Both the position numbers and the translations under genes were made by a program. DNA of 64,000 nt, taken from Strongylocentrotus purpuratus (lineage: Eukaryota; Echinodermata; Echinoidea; Camarodonta; Strongylocentrotidae). Positions 24,101 through 38,700 of this stretch are shown piece after piece; position 1 is the first letter of the stretch, and every line of letters begins with the position of its first letter. The notes under the pieces are model-generated. The model saw nothing but the letters and a program-made list of their open reading frames with translations. It had not been told where the DNA came from and did not search any database. The stretch is taken from NCBI RefSeq assembly GCF_000002235.5, contig NW_022145545.1, positions 933,501 through 997,500 of the forward strand, written 5' to 3'.

Positions 24101-27100
24101 ACATGTACATTTAATAGACAAAAGTAAAAGGGCTTGCTTCCAACTCCCAGGCGACGTTTCATGACACTGTCACAAGCACAAGTCTGCCGACATGTACTTA
24201 CAGGTATGACGGTTTCATGAAACAAATTACAATGCCCTGTATCCTTAAATTTGATTAATAATAACACTGTTCTTTCTTTGTTATCAGGGAGTGACCAAGA
24301 CCAAGAGAACAGAAATACAGTGTTGAAGGAGGAAATTATTCATCACTAAAAGAATAGAAAGAAAGACCCCAAAACAACTACCTGATATGCACAGGGCTAC
24401 AATGTATATTTGTTATCTACACATACATGTACATGTACATGAACCTACAAAATATATTTAAAACAAATACAGACTACCGGTAATTACAAATATTTACATT
24501 ACTTGTAATTGAATTATAAAAATATTACACATAACAGTTCACCCAATAAATTGTCAGCTACAACTACTACTATTACAATAAATTGCAACTTGACAAGTAT
24601 GTTAACTAAAGCTCGCAAGGGACAGAAACACACATTGACATTGCTCAATCTAAATGCATTGATCATACTGTATGACAAGAGTTCCTGCAAAATACGGAGA
24701 GCTGAAGTTGTTTACAAACAAAAAAGCTAATTAGCATTGTGGTAATGGAGAATATCATTTGCATAACATTTAAACAATATCACAATCAAAGAGAAAAGTG
24801 CTTCTCCATTTACGTAAGAAAGATCTTAGCAAATGCAAATTTAATTGCATCTTCATTTAAACTTTGTGTCAACAAACTCTGACACTAATTATGCGAGACA
24901 TTTCGATGACATTGTCTTGCACACAATGAGAAAATTAGCAGTCATGTGACATCATTCAACCAATCACATTGCAGCTTGTACACTCGAACCAGAAAGCACA
25001 ACGTAAGCAACTGACCGTACTCGTAGTTGGATAGATAATGCTGAAGTGCCATCTCTAACTAATGCCTCCTCCTTCATATATTGTAGTCACAAATGTATAA
25101 TTCACACACATTCACACACAGGGAGAAAGAAAATCCTCCAACTGTCAATGCTCCTGGTCTATGCTCTATCTTTAAATCATCACTGCTGCAAACTTTTCCA
25201 GTCATTAAATTTGTAATGGAAAGCGAGGGACTGAATGGATACCTTATGTTCCTCCTATGACCAATGTATAAGAGAGACACTTTTAATACATATGGTTTTT
25301 CAGGACCAAAACACAAACAAATTATTGTGCCTTGAGTGCAATTATCATCTGCCTAGCATAATTGAGAAACAATGGAAAACAAATGATGTCATGAAACCAA
25401 GTGCATTTCAATCATCTCTTTTTTCACAAGGCCAAGTTGGATTGAACTTATAATTGGGTAAACATCATCATTCAAATGAAACATTTGAGATTAAAAAATA
25501 TTATAATAGCTGTTTTATTACCAGTAATTTCTATTGGAGGAAATGCCTAATCATTTTGATTGAGTGTGCGCAACTGGGCGACGGGTAAATGTCCGCGAGG
25601 AGAAAATTAATAAGGAACGGGGGCGATTAATGTCACGGCAACAACACCCCAACCAATAATCACGAAGGGTGAATGGAACTTTATCAATTATCTATTGACG
25701 TGACAAATGGCACCGACTACAAAGCAGCAATAAGCACATATATGCTAATATAGGCAAGGTCATCCACATTAGGCATAATAGGCCACTATTCAGCTACAGT
25801 TTACACATATTACATTTCTGTAAACAAATGATCTACATGGCAACAAGGATGTAGGGAGACTACATCCTAGCATCAGAGATGCAAATAAATTAAACAGAGC
25901 AGCTAGGGAATATAATTCTAGATGTCAGCACTGACCTTGCTATAGATGATTTGATAGCAGTCGTTCAAATAACAATGCAAAATAGATTGCTGAACTTACC
26001 TGTAACTGAAGGGGATTTAACTTTATAGTAAATGAAATAAAACAAATAAAGACTGATTTTTATCAATGTTAAGTCATACCGACATGACCCGATACAAGAC
26101 TTACAAAATAACTAATGAAGATATCGCATAACACAGCACTCTCTCAAGTTGCTTGCCCATTAAATCCTGAACAAGCTCAAGCTTAGATACACATACTGTA
26201 GTCAGGAGTTTGATTTTCCAGGTCTCAATTAGCTGGAGCTCAGCAAAGCCCGAATTGATAGAGGAATCAGCTTGAGTTTTAGAGCAATTACGATCCAAAT
26301 GTGTCTTCACCAGTGAATTAGTCTGCTAATTGGCTTTGACAGCAGACTACTTCACAAAAAATTCTTGTTCGCTTGGGTTAACAGCTCAAACTAATATCAC
26401 AACAGTGTAAAAGCCTGCTATTCGCATCTTCAATGACGACTAAACTGAGTTATATGTGATCGGGTAAATGCCTCTGGAGCGGAATGACAGGTCTATGTTA
26501 AAAATTTGGCTAATAAAGGTGGGCCTTATTAGGAGTTCGTTTAAATAAACAAAGATGGAATCTAACTTACCATCGCTGTAATCCAAGGCATTCTCCTTCT
26601 GTTGTTGATCCCTCTCTCGGCTCCTCTTCACCATGGTGGGTTTGTGATGGAACACCTCCTCAGCCTCCTTCTGCTCTGGGCTCTTCTCCTTCTTGATCTT
26701 CGGTGGGGTCGGCTGTGATGACTTTGATGGCTTAGATGGTTTGGATGGTTTTGAGGGCTTGGATTTTTTCTGCTCCTGTCAAAAGGAAAGATAACAGAGA
26801 ATCGATACAGGAATGTCTACCAGTATGTCGGATATATCGACATCTCTACTCTATGCTATGGTTGCATGGCACTGTTCAGCCCTTTTCAGGGGAAAACAGT
26901 TACGTCATTACTTTCAATTTTATTCAATTCAATTCAATTCAAATATACATTTATTTTCTTCCATTCAATTTGATAACATATTTGACATTTGTTCAAACAA
27001 TACAATCATACTATGTGAGCACTTTTGTAAAATCCATTTCAAAGAGCATTAAACTTGGCTTTGACTGCAAGACTATAGAAGTAAACAGAAATAAAATGGG

Positions 27101-28882
27101 AAAGAACAATTTATAACGCACTAATTTTATACCAACATTCTTATATATGTTGAGCTCATGTGCATGATCTGTACAACTGGATGATGCCAATAACCATCTG
27201 GACTCACCGTTTGAGCGGGTTTTGATTCTTTCGATTCTCGTGATTCTTGCGATTCTTTTGATTCCTTGGATGCTTTTGATGCTTTGGAGTCTTTGGACAA
27301 TCTTGTTATCCTTCTTCTGACTAGGGCAGGCCTATGGACGGGAAATAATAATGAAATAATATACACTGTCTTGAGAGGTTCTGGTTAAACCTACTGGCAA
27401 GAGGAGACTCCAATACTATATTACTATTGGAGTCCCAGAGGCCCATAGTTTTAACCAGTACCTCGAAAAGAAGGCATGATATATTATATAATGTATCCCC
27501 AAAAAAAGTTCATTGCTTCAACTACCGTAAATGACACTTTAAACACTTTTGTTGAACACATTAGAGTATTTAAAATGGTAAGTGAAAGGCTAATGACCTT
27601 GCATTTTCTTTTCTCAGTCTCAGTAAAAAAAAAAATTAAATGAGACTTTTTCAAATAAACATGAATAAATAAAAATATTATCTCCTTATAATGTCAAAGG
27701 AAAAAAAAAAAGAAGACAAAATAAAGTTATGGAAAATATCTTACCTCAGTACCCTTGGCGATACAATGACACCATCCTTGGGGTAAGGGACCTTCTTAAA
27801 GTTTTCTCGCCCACTAGCAACATAGAATTCATGGTCCTCAAACTCTTCTGGCCCGTGTAACTGCCTACCATCGAGTGAATGTAGCCTGGAGGAAAGACAA
27901 GCAGATGGAGACGGTGAGAAGATGGCAATGTGGAGAGAGAAAGTTGGAGAGATGTAGACAGAGGGGACAGCCAGAGAGATAGGGAGGGAAGAAAGAAGTG
28001 ATGACGGGAGTGAGGGAGGGAGGGAGGGATGGAACATCATGGAAGGGAAAGTGGGAGAGAGAGGGAGAGAGGGAGAGAGGGGGAGAGGGAGAGAGGGAGG
28101 GAGGGAGAGAGAGAGAGAGAGAGAGACAGACAGATAGAGAGAGCAGTAAAGCAGCAGAGAATAGGTAAGCAAATGTGTCACATATTTCTTTACACACTCT
28201 AAAACAGGATATAACTGAGTAAGTTAACCTAAATGTTTGAGTGTTTATAATGGGTGTCTATTATCATCAAACATTAACCATATTCTTAACATCATATTCC
28301 CTATGAACAAATATGATGTGGTTTGGGCCTTGAACTAAATCAAGTGAACCTTTGTGTAAATTCTGAAGGGACTTGTTGAACATAAGAATTTGGATTAAAA
28401 CGTTCCCTCAATATTAAAGTAAGAAAATCAAGATAAATGGTCATTAAGTGACCTTCCGAATGATGAAAAGTCAAAGTTGATCTGCATCTCAAGAGGATGA
28501 CCTACAAAGGGCATTCCTAGATTTCCTACCCTATTTCAAACTATTTGGCCAGATAAATATCCTTTAAAATTACACAAAGTATCCAAAGTACACAAAGCAT
28601 ACATATCTAAACTTAAAAACTTATTCAAGATATGGTGACACTGCTGCTCAGGGGCGTACGTAGGATTTTTTCAAGGGGGGAGGGTTTTAAAATCTGACCC
28701 AAAATATTTTGCTCCCGAAAATTTGAAAATCGCGCCGGCCGAAAAGTCGCTCAGTGGGGGGGGGGGGGGGGGGGTAAGCGGACATTTTTTTGGGGGGGGT
28801 CTCGAAATTTGAAAATTTGACATTTTTTTTCGTCGGGGGTGGGGGGGGGGGTAAGGTCACTTTACGTTAGCCGTGGGCATAA

Positions 28883-28913
<31 letters not shown>

Positions 28914-29728
28914 AAAAAACAAAAACAAAAAAAAACAAAGGGGGGGGGGGTTTTAGTTTTTTTAGGGGGGTTTACACACATAAAAATACCAAAGGGGGGG
29001 GGGGTTTGAACCCACAAACCCCCCCCCCCCCCTGCGTACGCCCCTGCTGCTGCTTTCTGAGAAATAACTCCTATATGTACATACTCCCTTTTCTAAATCT
29101 CTTTTTAATCTTATCTTTCCATAAAGTGTTTGTGCCTGTTGCCCTCGTAACAGGCAAATAAAGAAAGAGAGATATTGAGAATAATATATCTGCACTGGTG
29201 CTATAATTAGCATTGTAGCAACTGCAACAGTCATGAATTAATAAAGAAAGATGGAAGGATTGAAGAAAGGGAGCTCCGATGCAAGGATCATATATTCAAT
29301 GGCGCTAAAGGTTTCTATTGAGATGCCACTGCAGAGCAGGTGACCAGGGCTTCCGTTAGAGGAACCAACGTGGGGTGACTAGCAGGGGAATACACAGGAG
29401 GACCTAAGTGTGAGGCGGTCATCAGTTTTGCTTGAGATATATGGCACATTCACACTCTCCCCGGCCCTACGCCAGCTGATCAAGCCAATATGCTTTCCTT
29501 TTCTCACTCTCTCAGTATTATATCTGGGTCATTACTCTTGTTACAAATGGATATTTTCTTCATTCTTTTACTATCACCTCCCTGTAAGTATTTGCCTCAT
29601 CTTAGCAAGAAATGAAGAGGATAACAAAGAAACAAAGGGGACAGATAGATGCATATAAAGTGAGAGAGATAGAAAGAGATAGAAAGAGAGAAAGATAAAG
29701 AGAGAAAGAGAGAAAGATAAAGAGAGAT

Positions 29729-29762
<34 letters not shown>

Positions 29763-32700
29763 GGTAGCAGGAGATACATGTAAATCACAAAAAATATAAC
29801 AACAAATAGAAAAGCAGGAAAGAGACAGAGAGAGATACATGTAGAAGGGTGGGGCAGGGAGAGATACATGTACAGTAGATCACAGCAACACTTGGCTATA
29901 ACATGAAAAATGTAATCAATAACATCATAGAGTATTACACATGTACATGTAAATATACAAACTAGAATGGAAGTCATGTCATGCCTGATGTTTGCAAGCT
30001 AAGACTGCTTGTTTACACTTTAGGCATAACAAAATGGAATGCTTACTTCCAAACAGCCCCTGTCATGATGTTGACCTTCCGCGTGACCTCGTTTAAGACG
30101 ACATCATAGTTCTTGAGCATGAACTTTGTGAAGAGGATTTTGACAGCTGGACTGTTGGCATCTCCATTCCGAAAGACGCTGAAAATAAATGAGAAAATTA
30201 GAAATAATTAATAAAAAGACAGATACTTTGATTAGTTCTGCAATAGCAATGAGCATTGTACATGTACATGTAGAAGAAGAATGAATATAGACAAACATGT
30301 ACATGTATTTCCTTTCTTCATTTATTCAGGTTTTATTTATATAAAAAGTATGATAAAGAATAGTAATCCAGAGACTAGTATTATAATATTGACCATACAA
30401 TGGACAACATATTTTGTACATGTATATTTAGAGAAAGAGGGAGAGACAGAGAAAAAAAAATGATAACATTCATAAAAATACTGTAATTAGCAACTACTAT
30501 AGTCACAAGAGAGTGAAAGAGAGAGAGAGAAAGAGAGAGACAGAGAGACAGAGAGAGAAAAGAGAGAGGCAGAAAGAGACAGAGAGAGAGAGAGAGGGAG
30601 ACAAAAAAGAGATGGTGGTTTAATTTGTACTTACTAGATAACTTTGCTACCAACTGCTATAGCTGCTCTTTTACATCTTGCTGAAACTTTGAGTCTACTA
30701 TGCTTGACTGGTCTGATGATAGGTGGAAGCTGAATACAAAGAAAAGGATACAATTTGGAAAATGATTATAAGAGGAATATCTGATATGAATCTAGTAATA
30801 ATGTACAGGTACTGTAGATCAATATTCCCTGCTTGAAATCCCTTGGAAATGTTTGGGTATTAAGCTCAAAATGCTTTTAATGAATCATTTGTTCATATGC
30901 ATGTACATTATACATGTACATGTATGTTTTTCAACAGCATGAAGTTTCCAGATGTACATGTCCATGTAAACTTCAGACAAAATATATATTTCACTTACCG
31001 GTAATATACAATAACAAAATTAGTGAACATATTCCTATGAAAATGTGTTTTGTATATATATTTTCTATTCTTGCATTCCTGAGGAAGGCACCTAATCTAC
31101 TGTACATTCAGATTTGATGTACACCATCTTGAATTTTAAGACAAATCTTAAAGCACACAATAAAAACATTGATATTTGCCCTAAAATTTTCTTTCTAAGG
31201 CAGTGTATGTACATGTATTGTACATCACATGTGACATCAACAATAACACCAGTAGTACATCCAATACACCAAACTGACCCAACACAGAGGATTATTACAC
31301 AGTTACTTGTACATGTACATGTACAACTGTATATGACAAATGTGAATAAACAATGAAACAACACAAAGCATAGATTGTAAATTTCTCAAAGCTCCATTAT
31401 CCCATAATAACAAATGACAACTGCACACTCCACAACGCCATATTGGTCAACTGCATATCACAATAAATATAACTGATAAAAATGTCCTTTGCTTTATAAA
31501 TCAATAAATCAACACACCTCAATCTCTCCCTTTCCCGTGTTATAAACCCAAGCATCCATTACTGCAGCGCCAGCATAAGAGCTATGAAATTATAAGAACC
31601 TCCTATCAAATATGGCACAGAACTGCAGCGCCAGAATGAGAGCTACGAAATTATAAAAACCTCCTACCAAATATGGCACAAAACATAATGTCTGAATGAC
31701 TGCATTATACCCACATCTCAAAGTCTCTTGAGATTGTCATGGCTTAGCGAAAGCTCATTATATTGGCAAGTGTAACAATGATCATCACCACGGCACAATG
31801 CGGTGGTGTCCGGCACATCTGCGCACTAATTTGCAGAATAATTGCCAATTATTTCTACAAATCAACTTCATGATTGACGCTCAGGGACACGTACATCTAC
31901 GTGTTATATTTGAGTGTCTTACTTTGATCCTTTTCATCTTCATTCATATTACTGTGAGGACAAAAATTGGTTGGCATGCATCATAAAGTTTGAAAGGAAA
32001 GTTTCTGTAGGGGTATTTTGATGAAAGATAAAATAATATTTAAACTTGTAGGGGTTTTGAAAGTTCTTGATCTCTGATACTGGGAATACATGTACTGTAA
32101 ATCAAAATAAATAAACAAACAAAATATAGATAAATAAATATAACTTGGGGAAACCTAACACATACTATCTAAAGTCTAAACTGGGTAAAAGAGGGGTGGG
32201 GGGGGGGGTACAAATTGTGCATGTACATGTACATTTCAGATCGCGATGAAAATGAACCGTTACAAGATTTTCTTGATTGATTTGCTTTAGTTATCATGTA
32301 CACATGACAGAGCTTTAGTTTGATAGTTGAAGCTATGTTATATTTTCCTTCCCTGATTTTGAGCAGTTTCTTTTCAATGAAACAGCCAAAGGGCCATTCT
32401 CTCTTATAATTTATCATGAATGGCCCATGCTAATAACTGCAAACAAATCATTACACTCATGGTAAAACTAAAAGACTAGGACATAACAAGTACAATGTAA
32501 GCCTATAAGGGAAAGAACTTTGACTCAATTTTGATTTCTATAGCCTTATAAAAAAGAACCATGGTAATAATTTTTGGGTTTCCAAATTACCATCCACCAT
32601 AGTAACCATGGTTTAATGGTTACCATGGTGGATGGTAATTTGTCCAAAAAAAAACATGGTTACCATGGTACTTTTTTATAAGGGATATTGCAGCTTTTCA

Positions 32701-35700
32701 GCAGGATGTCACATGCTGCTTTCCAGGGAAGGCTGAATATTTCTTGACCTTCTTAGTATGAAATTTCAAAAGAAGAGACCTTGCCCTAGTCAACTTCATT
32801 CAAGAAAAATCACCTGCCATCAATATTGAATCATTTACTTTAATTCACTGCCATAAGACAGGATGGTTGATAAATCTACATTGCCTCACTCAACTCAGGT
32901 GATGTAAATGGGTACCTGGCAGAAATTAATTCCTTGAAATGCTAAAGCGCCATAATGGCAGCCGTGCTAAAGCAATCGAGAGCGCCAGGAGTGTCAAGTC
33001 TGACAGACATGAGTGCTACATGTATATACAAGAACCCACTATTACCATAATTTATTATTATCTTAAAGCTGGAACGCTGTCAAGAAAAAAAATCAGTTCT
33101 TAGTTCATCCCCTATTTCAAAAACTTAAGTGAACAATCAGTTTCATACACCAGAAAACTTAGAAAACAACATTTGTTATTAAAGGTGTAAATCCTAACCA
33201 ATATGGGTATGGTTTATAAATATTTTAGATTTACGATGGTAACTAAATCAATCTTTGTAGACATGTTGGTCAAATACAGGTAGTATTCACAAATTTGTCA
33301 AAAGACCAGACAGGCAACTAATGTACACATAAAAAAAATAATCTGCATTGGTGCAAATTACCGGCCTTGTTTGGTTGCTCAGTACTTAGCCCTCCAGTTG
33401 AAAACAGATCAGCTATTGACATTGAGGGATTAGAACCAAGTTTTATCTTAATCTCTTGATAAAAATGTGGTTCATAGATCACTTAAAGTCCATTAGTGAA
33501 TTGCAGTTATTTTAATGAAATTGAACTGAAATTGGTAGCAGTCAATTTGTATAATACAATATAGGCCTATTCATATTAGAATTATTTTAGCACAAAATTT
33601 ATGTAAAGAAATTGTTGGCTTTTGACCAAGATATATTTATAAGCCTTTAAATTTTGATGAAAAGTGGATAATATTTACATTTTAATTCCCAATTTTTTTT
33701 TGGAAGCAATATTTAGATGTTATTGTTATACTTGTATACATGTACATGTAGTTCCTTTCATTTGTATTTATATGTATTTCTAGAATATTGTGTACAGTGT
33801 TAGTGTATGATAATTCTTAATTTGTATGATGCCTTTTAATATTTTAAATTCTGTAAATTCATTTGAAATTTAGTCTTTGCAGGCTACATGTACAATGAGT
33901 GAATAAAATACCTTGAATTGAATTGAATTGAAAAGATTACTTTGCCTTTAATTTAGATTAATAAATTCATATCAGTCAAATCTAGAACTATCATATTCTT
34001 GTGCTTGTCCTTCAAATGCAAATGCTTGTCCTACAGTGCATGAAAAAAAGAAAGTACAGACTCTCTATATACCACACATTACAGTGTATACAGTACATGT
34101 ATTTAATTTCATCTCAGTAAAACTGGAAGCGGAAGGGAGTAATAGGCACTGCAACTACCGACATTTATGGGAATATTGATTGAGTATTGATTAAATCATT
34201 GATTCACTACTCAATGAAATCGCTGTACTGGTCATGGCCTTGGATAAAGGTTGAGTAAAATCATGACGGATATCAAATTATGGGGTATTTTTCTGCCTCA
34301 CAACACAACAATGACAATATAATCAAAGAGGTAGATTGACTTGGAATATGGATTTTTAAAACAAAGTCTGATTTATACCAGGATAGTACTCAATATCTTA
34401 CATTCATGTGAGAATTTACAGCCTCTAAAAGAGTGATATTTGTAATCTGATGGTTGTTCTGAATGCATTTCATGTAACAAAAATTCTATCTATAAAAACT
34501 GTCAAAGAATGTTTAGAAAAATTATAGTTTGCTGTAGTTTTTTAATACTTTTTCCTCTCAAATGTTTTGGCAGAATCTTCCCTCCTGATCATTTTCTTTA
34601 TGATTACAGCTCTGTATTATCAAAATATACACACAAAACAATTGGATTGATACAAATTCAATAGGTATTCTATTGATACTAGCACCTTCATGTGTGCACT
34701 TCAAGAAGTTTCAATATTTGAAAAAGCTCAGTGACACAAATGTACAGGTAAGTAGCACGGCGGAGCTCAATTGGGCTCTTATGTTATTTGCATCCACTAC
34801 TATAGATACACAGCGTTATTCTTAGCTCCTGTGTAACTTTCGGATCAATAACACAACAAAAGCACACCGGAGCTGCAGCAATCAGGGTCTTATAGCTATT
34901 GGTGAGAAGAGCAGACAATGCAGGGAGAAGAATTGAAGGAGAAGTGGATTCATTCAAAAGAAAGTGGATTGGAGGAAGAAAACAAAATAATCGATGGCAC
35001 CTTAGTGACCAGTTACTAAAGCGGGCGGTTGTAATGGGGGTAATAATGCTGGTGCCACTGGATCTAATGGCATACTCGAGTCACTTGTGTACCTTTAATT
35101 ACATGCATGCATGCCAAGATGTAATGGAAAATCACATTGTTATTCCTACATATTTATTTTAATATGTCTACATTTTCGGTACTTTCTACAGGTAACTTTA
35201 AAAATTGCGCCATTTGCTTTGCTTTTATACGGACATTAACTTGTCTACAGGTGTATAGGTATATGGAGGTTAATGTGTATGTGTAACTTAACAGATTTTT
35301 ACAAGATTTAAAAGACCTATGTACATGTACATTGTACACGTATCCCTGAAACTTATTGTAAAGTGTGAGGCAGTCATTCATGTATCAAAGTACTCACACT
35401 TGTATCTTTTCTATAACGTACATGCTTGTACAAGAGCTCTCTCTATGCATCAGATCTACAGACTATCTCTATATTTAATAAAAATATATACATTTGTAGA
35501 GGTCTACAATGCACGGGTACAAATGACTGAATGTTTGTCTAGATATGCCTCGTTTAATAATTTCATTCAGTAATGCCTCCATTTTTCTATTAGAAAACCC
35601 CAAAAGCAAGTAAATAAGATTTATGTGAACCTAACATTTACACTAAATGTGAATGTGAAATGGACCACCACTAACAAATTTACACATGTACATTACTAAA

Positions 35701-38700
35701 TATGCCTCCTTCTGTATGTACATTAATTAGTACACTTTACACAATCATAGTGCAACCAATTCAATTAGTTAAAAATCAAATACTGGTTCGTGGAAGTCAC
35801 CTTTTTGTCATTATAGTGCTAATTAATTAAAGTGATTTTTGTTTTAATCTCAATCCAAACAATCTCGGGTACACTTAAAAGTGCATCGGCTCTACAAGCT
35901 TATCGATAATGTATCCTGGCATCATGCATCTTGAAAATGTACAGTATACTAAACTAATGGGTATACACATGAGTAACTAAGGGTAAAGACGGTGTATACT
36001 GTATATGCATTAGTAGTCTTGGTGACCATTTCAACATGTCTATTGAAGGGGAATGAAAGGGAATGACATGGAAAACATATCAGTGAAAGCAATCTCTTCT
36101 ACAATGTAAATGTTTCCTGGGGGTGGGGGGGGGGGGCATTGTTATGCAAAAACACAGATGACGTACAACTGTACATGTTATGTTTTTTGAGGTTGGAACA
36201 CAAGGACTTGTTTGCTAATGATCTATACCATGACAAAATATTCAAAGTGTTTAAAATGGAGAGATCAAAGAACATGCAATTTTGCTTTAAAGGCCTGTCA
36301 GGCATTGATCAGATTGATAAAAGCTCTCTAGAAATACAATTTGAAACAACATTTTGGAGATAAGAATATACAAGTATGTACATGTATATTCATTTTGGAG
36401 AAAAGAATAAACTAGTATGTATATTTCTGGCCATGCTAAATGTAAACACAGTCTACAATTCTTTTTTTTTTTAAAAGGGTCAGTTACTCAATTTGCAACA
36501 AAATGTTAATGTTGTATGAATGATATTAAGAGTGAACTATGATATGAAGATCTGTTTCATGATATAAAATAATAAACTAAATAAATAAAAACCCATTCCA
36601 CCAAAATCAAGTGCCCTGCAACCTTCCATAAATCTCAATCGTAAAGTTGTTAAACTATTGAGGTACATGTACACCTGTATTCCATTATTTTTACAGATTT
36701 GTATAAATCTTTACAATTTCTTGCAAATAGTCAGTATGCAATATATAATACACACACAAAGCTTATCTTCTCAAAGCCAATTCATTTCAGCTGTGTCAGT
36801 GTCATATTTGTATGACCGGAGACTCTAGGCTACTGGAGACCCCCCACAAATACAGTGAATAAACTCGTAGATCAAGGATATATCTCTCATGAAAGAAAAA
36901 GGAAGTTTTATAGAAATCATACTGTTTACACGTCGCTTGGCAACATGGTTTACGTCGGATGAGTGCTATTACTATTTGCATTAGAGATATGAAGAGAATT
37001 GGCACACGCGTGTGTACAAAGGTGAATTTATATTTGATAAGTCAAGTGAAGAATCTGATGCATTGTTACTTTTTATTTACTCTACACTGTACATGTATAT
37101 GAATATGAATTAGTTGATGGTGACACATATACTTTACATACACATAGCAACAGAAATGGACAACATGCATTGCACAGGGGTTAACACGTATATTTAAGCA
37201 ACCTTTTTATGCCCTTTTTTCATTTTTTGCAGTTAATTAATGTTCCATACACCACCACACACTGAGACAACTTCAAACATACCTTTACAGCTGGATCTAG
37301 TGGGTCACTCTGCAAACGATGAATTAAATCAAAATCTTGGTTTTATAATTAATCATAATTTCCCATAAATTGGGAGCCATATTTTAATTTTGTCTATTCT
37401 TGTGCTACCCAAATTTTGAAATTGAATACGATTTCATTCACCAAACATAAATATTCAAATCCATGCAAAAACAAATGTCAAATAAAAAAAAAAATGTTCA
37501 GAGCCAGAAAAACCTTAACTTTGTGTTAAAGTTACAAAATACGCTTCGGGCTCCAAACAGACAATTAATTAGACTAGGATTTTTTTCACATTACGAGTCA
37601 AACTTGAAAGGAAACCTTGCACCAAGAAATAAGTGAAGTTATTGTGAGAGATGTACCTGTTCTTGCCTATCAATCATAAAAGATTCCCCACCAACGTGTA
37701 TGAGAGATGTAAAGCAAGTTATTCTTAATAAAGCATACCGGTAATCACAAGTTTCTCAGCACTACATGGGCATGTCCATTTTCTTTATAATGTGACGTAC
37801 TGAGTGGAGTCCTTTATCAAGTAAACATATCCAAATTTATGGATACTTTATTACTTTCTTCCCAAGTGTGTGTGGTGCTGAAATATTTCATTCACTATAT
37901 TTTGTAATAATAGTTGTCAGATTGAAAAATTGCATTGTTGATGCACTTTTGGGGTGACATGTATATGAATTAGATTGGTCAACTGCTTTAATTTTGTAAT
38001 TTTGTAAATAAAGGAGTTATAATTTCCCCCTCTTAAACATTTTCACCAAATCTTAGATAAGCTATGATTTCCCTCATTGAATAGCATAGGTTAAATGTTC
38101 CTGAATTAAAGTGTCTCCCCAATTAGAGCTTGAAAGCATGATCCATGACATGTACAAGTTTGGCTGGTAAACTACATGTACAGTGTATGTCACATTATCA
38201 AGAAAATGACTGCATCCATGTCACGCCGAAAGACATTACATCATGTAAAGAATTTCTTCATTCATGCATGTACTTGTATATCTCGCATACATTTTTGTAT
38301 GGAATATTGTAGGTAGATTAATAGGAAGGAATCAAATTCATCTTTCAGCATACTTTCACTTATTCTTTGGGGTACGATTTCCTTTAAACTGAGGATGGAA
38401 CGGTGATGAAAAAAGTCTGTTCTTTCTGTTCAAAACAAGTAGGAACTAAGAGTAATATGTGTGTTCCAAATAAAAACTGCAAATGTGATGCAGAAAATAA
38501 AAATGAAAAGTTTGTGATTGCATGAAAGATGCATGCTTTTCTTTCTGATGTGTACTTTCTCACAGCAGCACTTGACATGAGTCATAATAATTGTTACAAT
38601 TGAGCAAACTTACCGATAATCTGGTCTTTTGTGGAGTTAAAGTTGTGATTTTATTGTACCTGATAGAAAAAGAGAGAGGAATAAAAAATTATACTGAATT

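Larger units (their letters stand above)
30730..37282. other. DCDC2 intron 3
   Basis: A long AT-rich intron with many acatgtacatgt runs, a MITE (32544-32683), a SINE-like copy (32885-33062) and a LINE-type tail near 33900-33930 (repeated ttgaa/attgaa). No exon was found. The plus-strand open frame at 34899-35162 has no recognisable domain. Confidence 0.5.

Noticed and set aside
34899-35162. 87-codon plus-strand frame in DCDC2 intron 3
   Set aside because: No motif, no splice partners and no start context. Chance frame.
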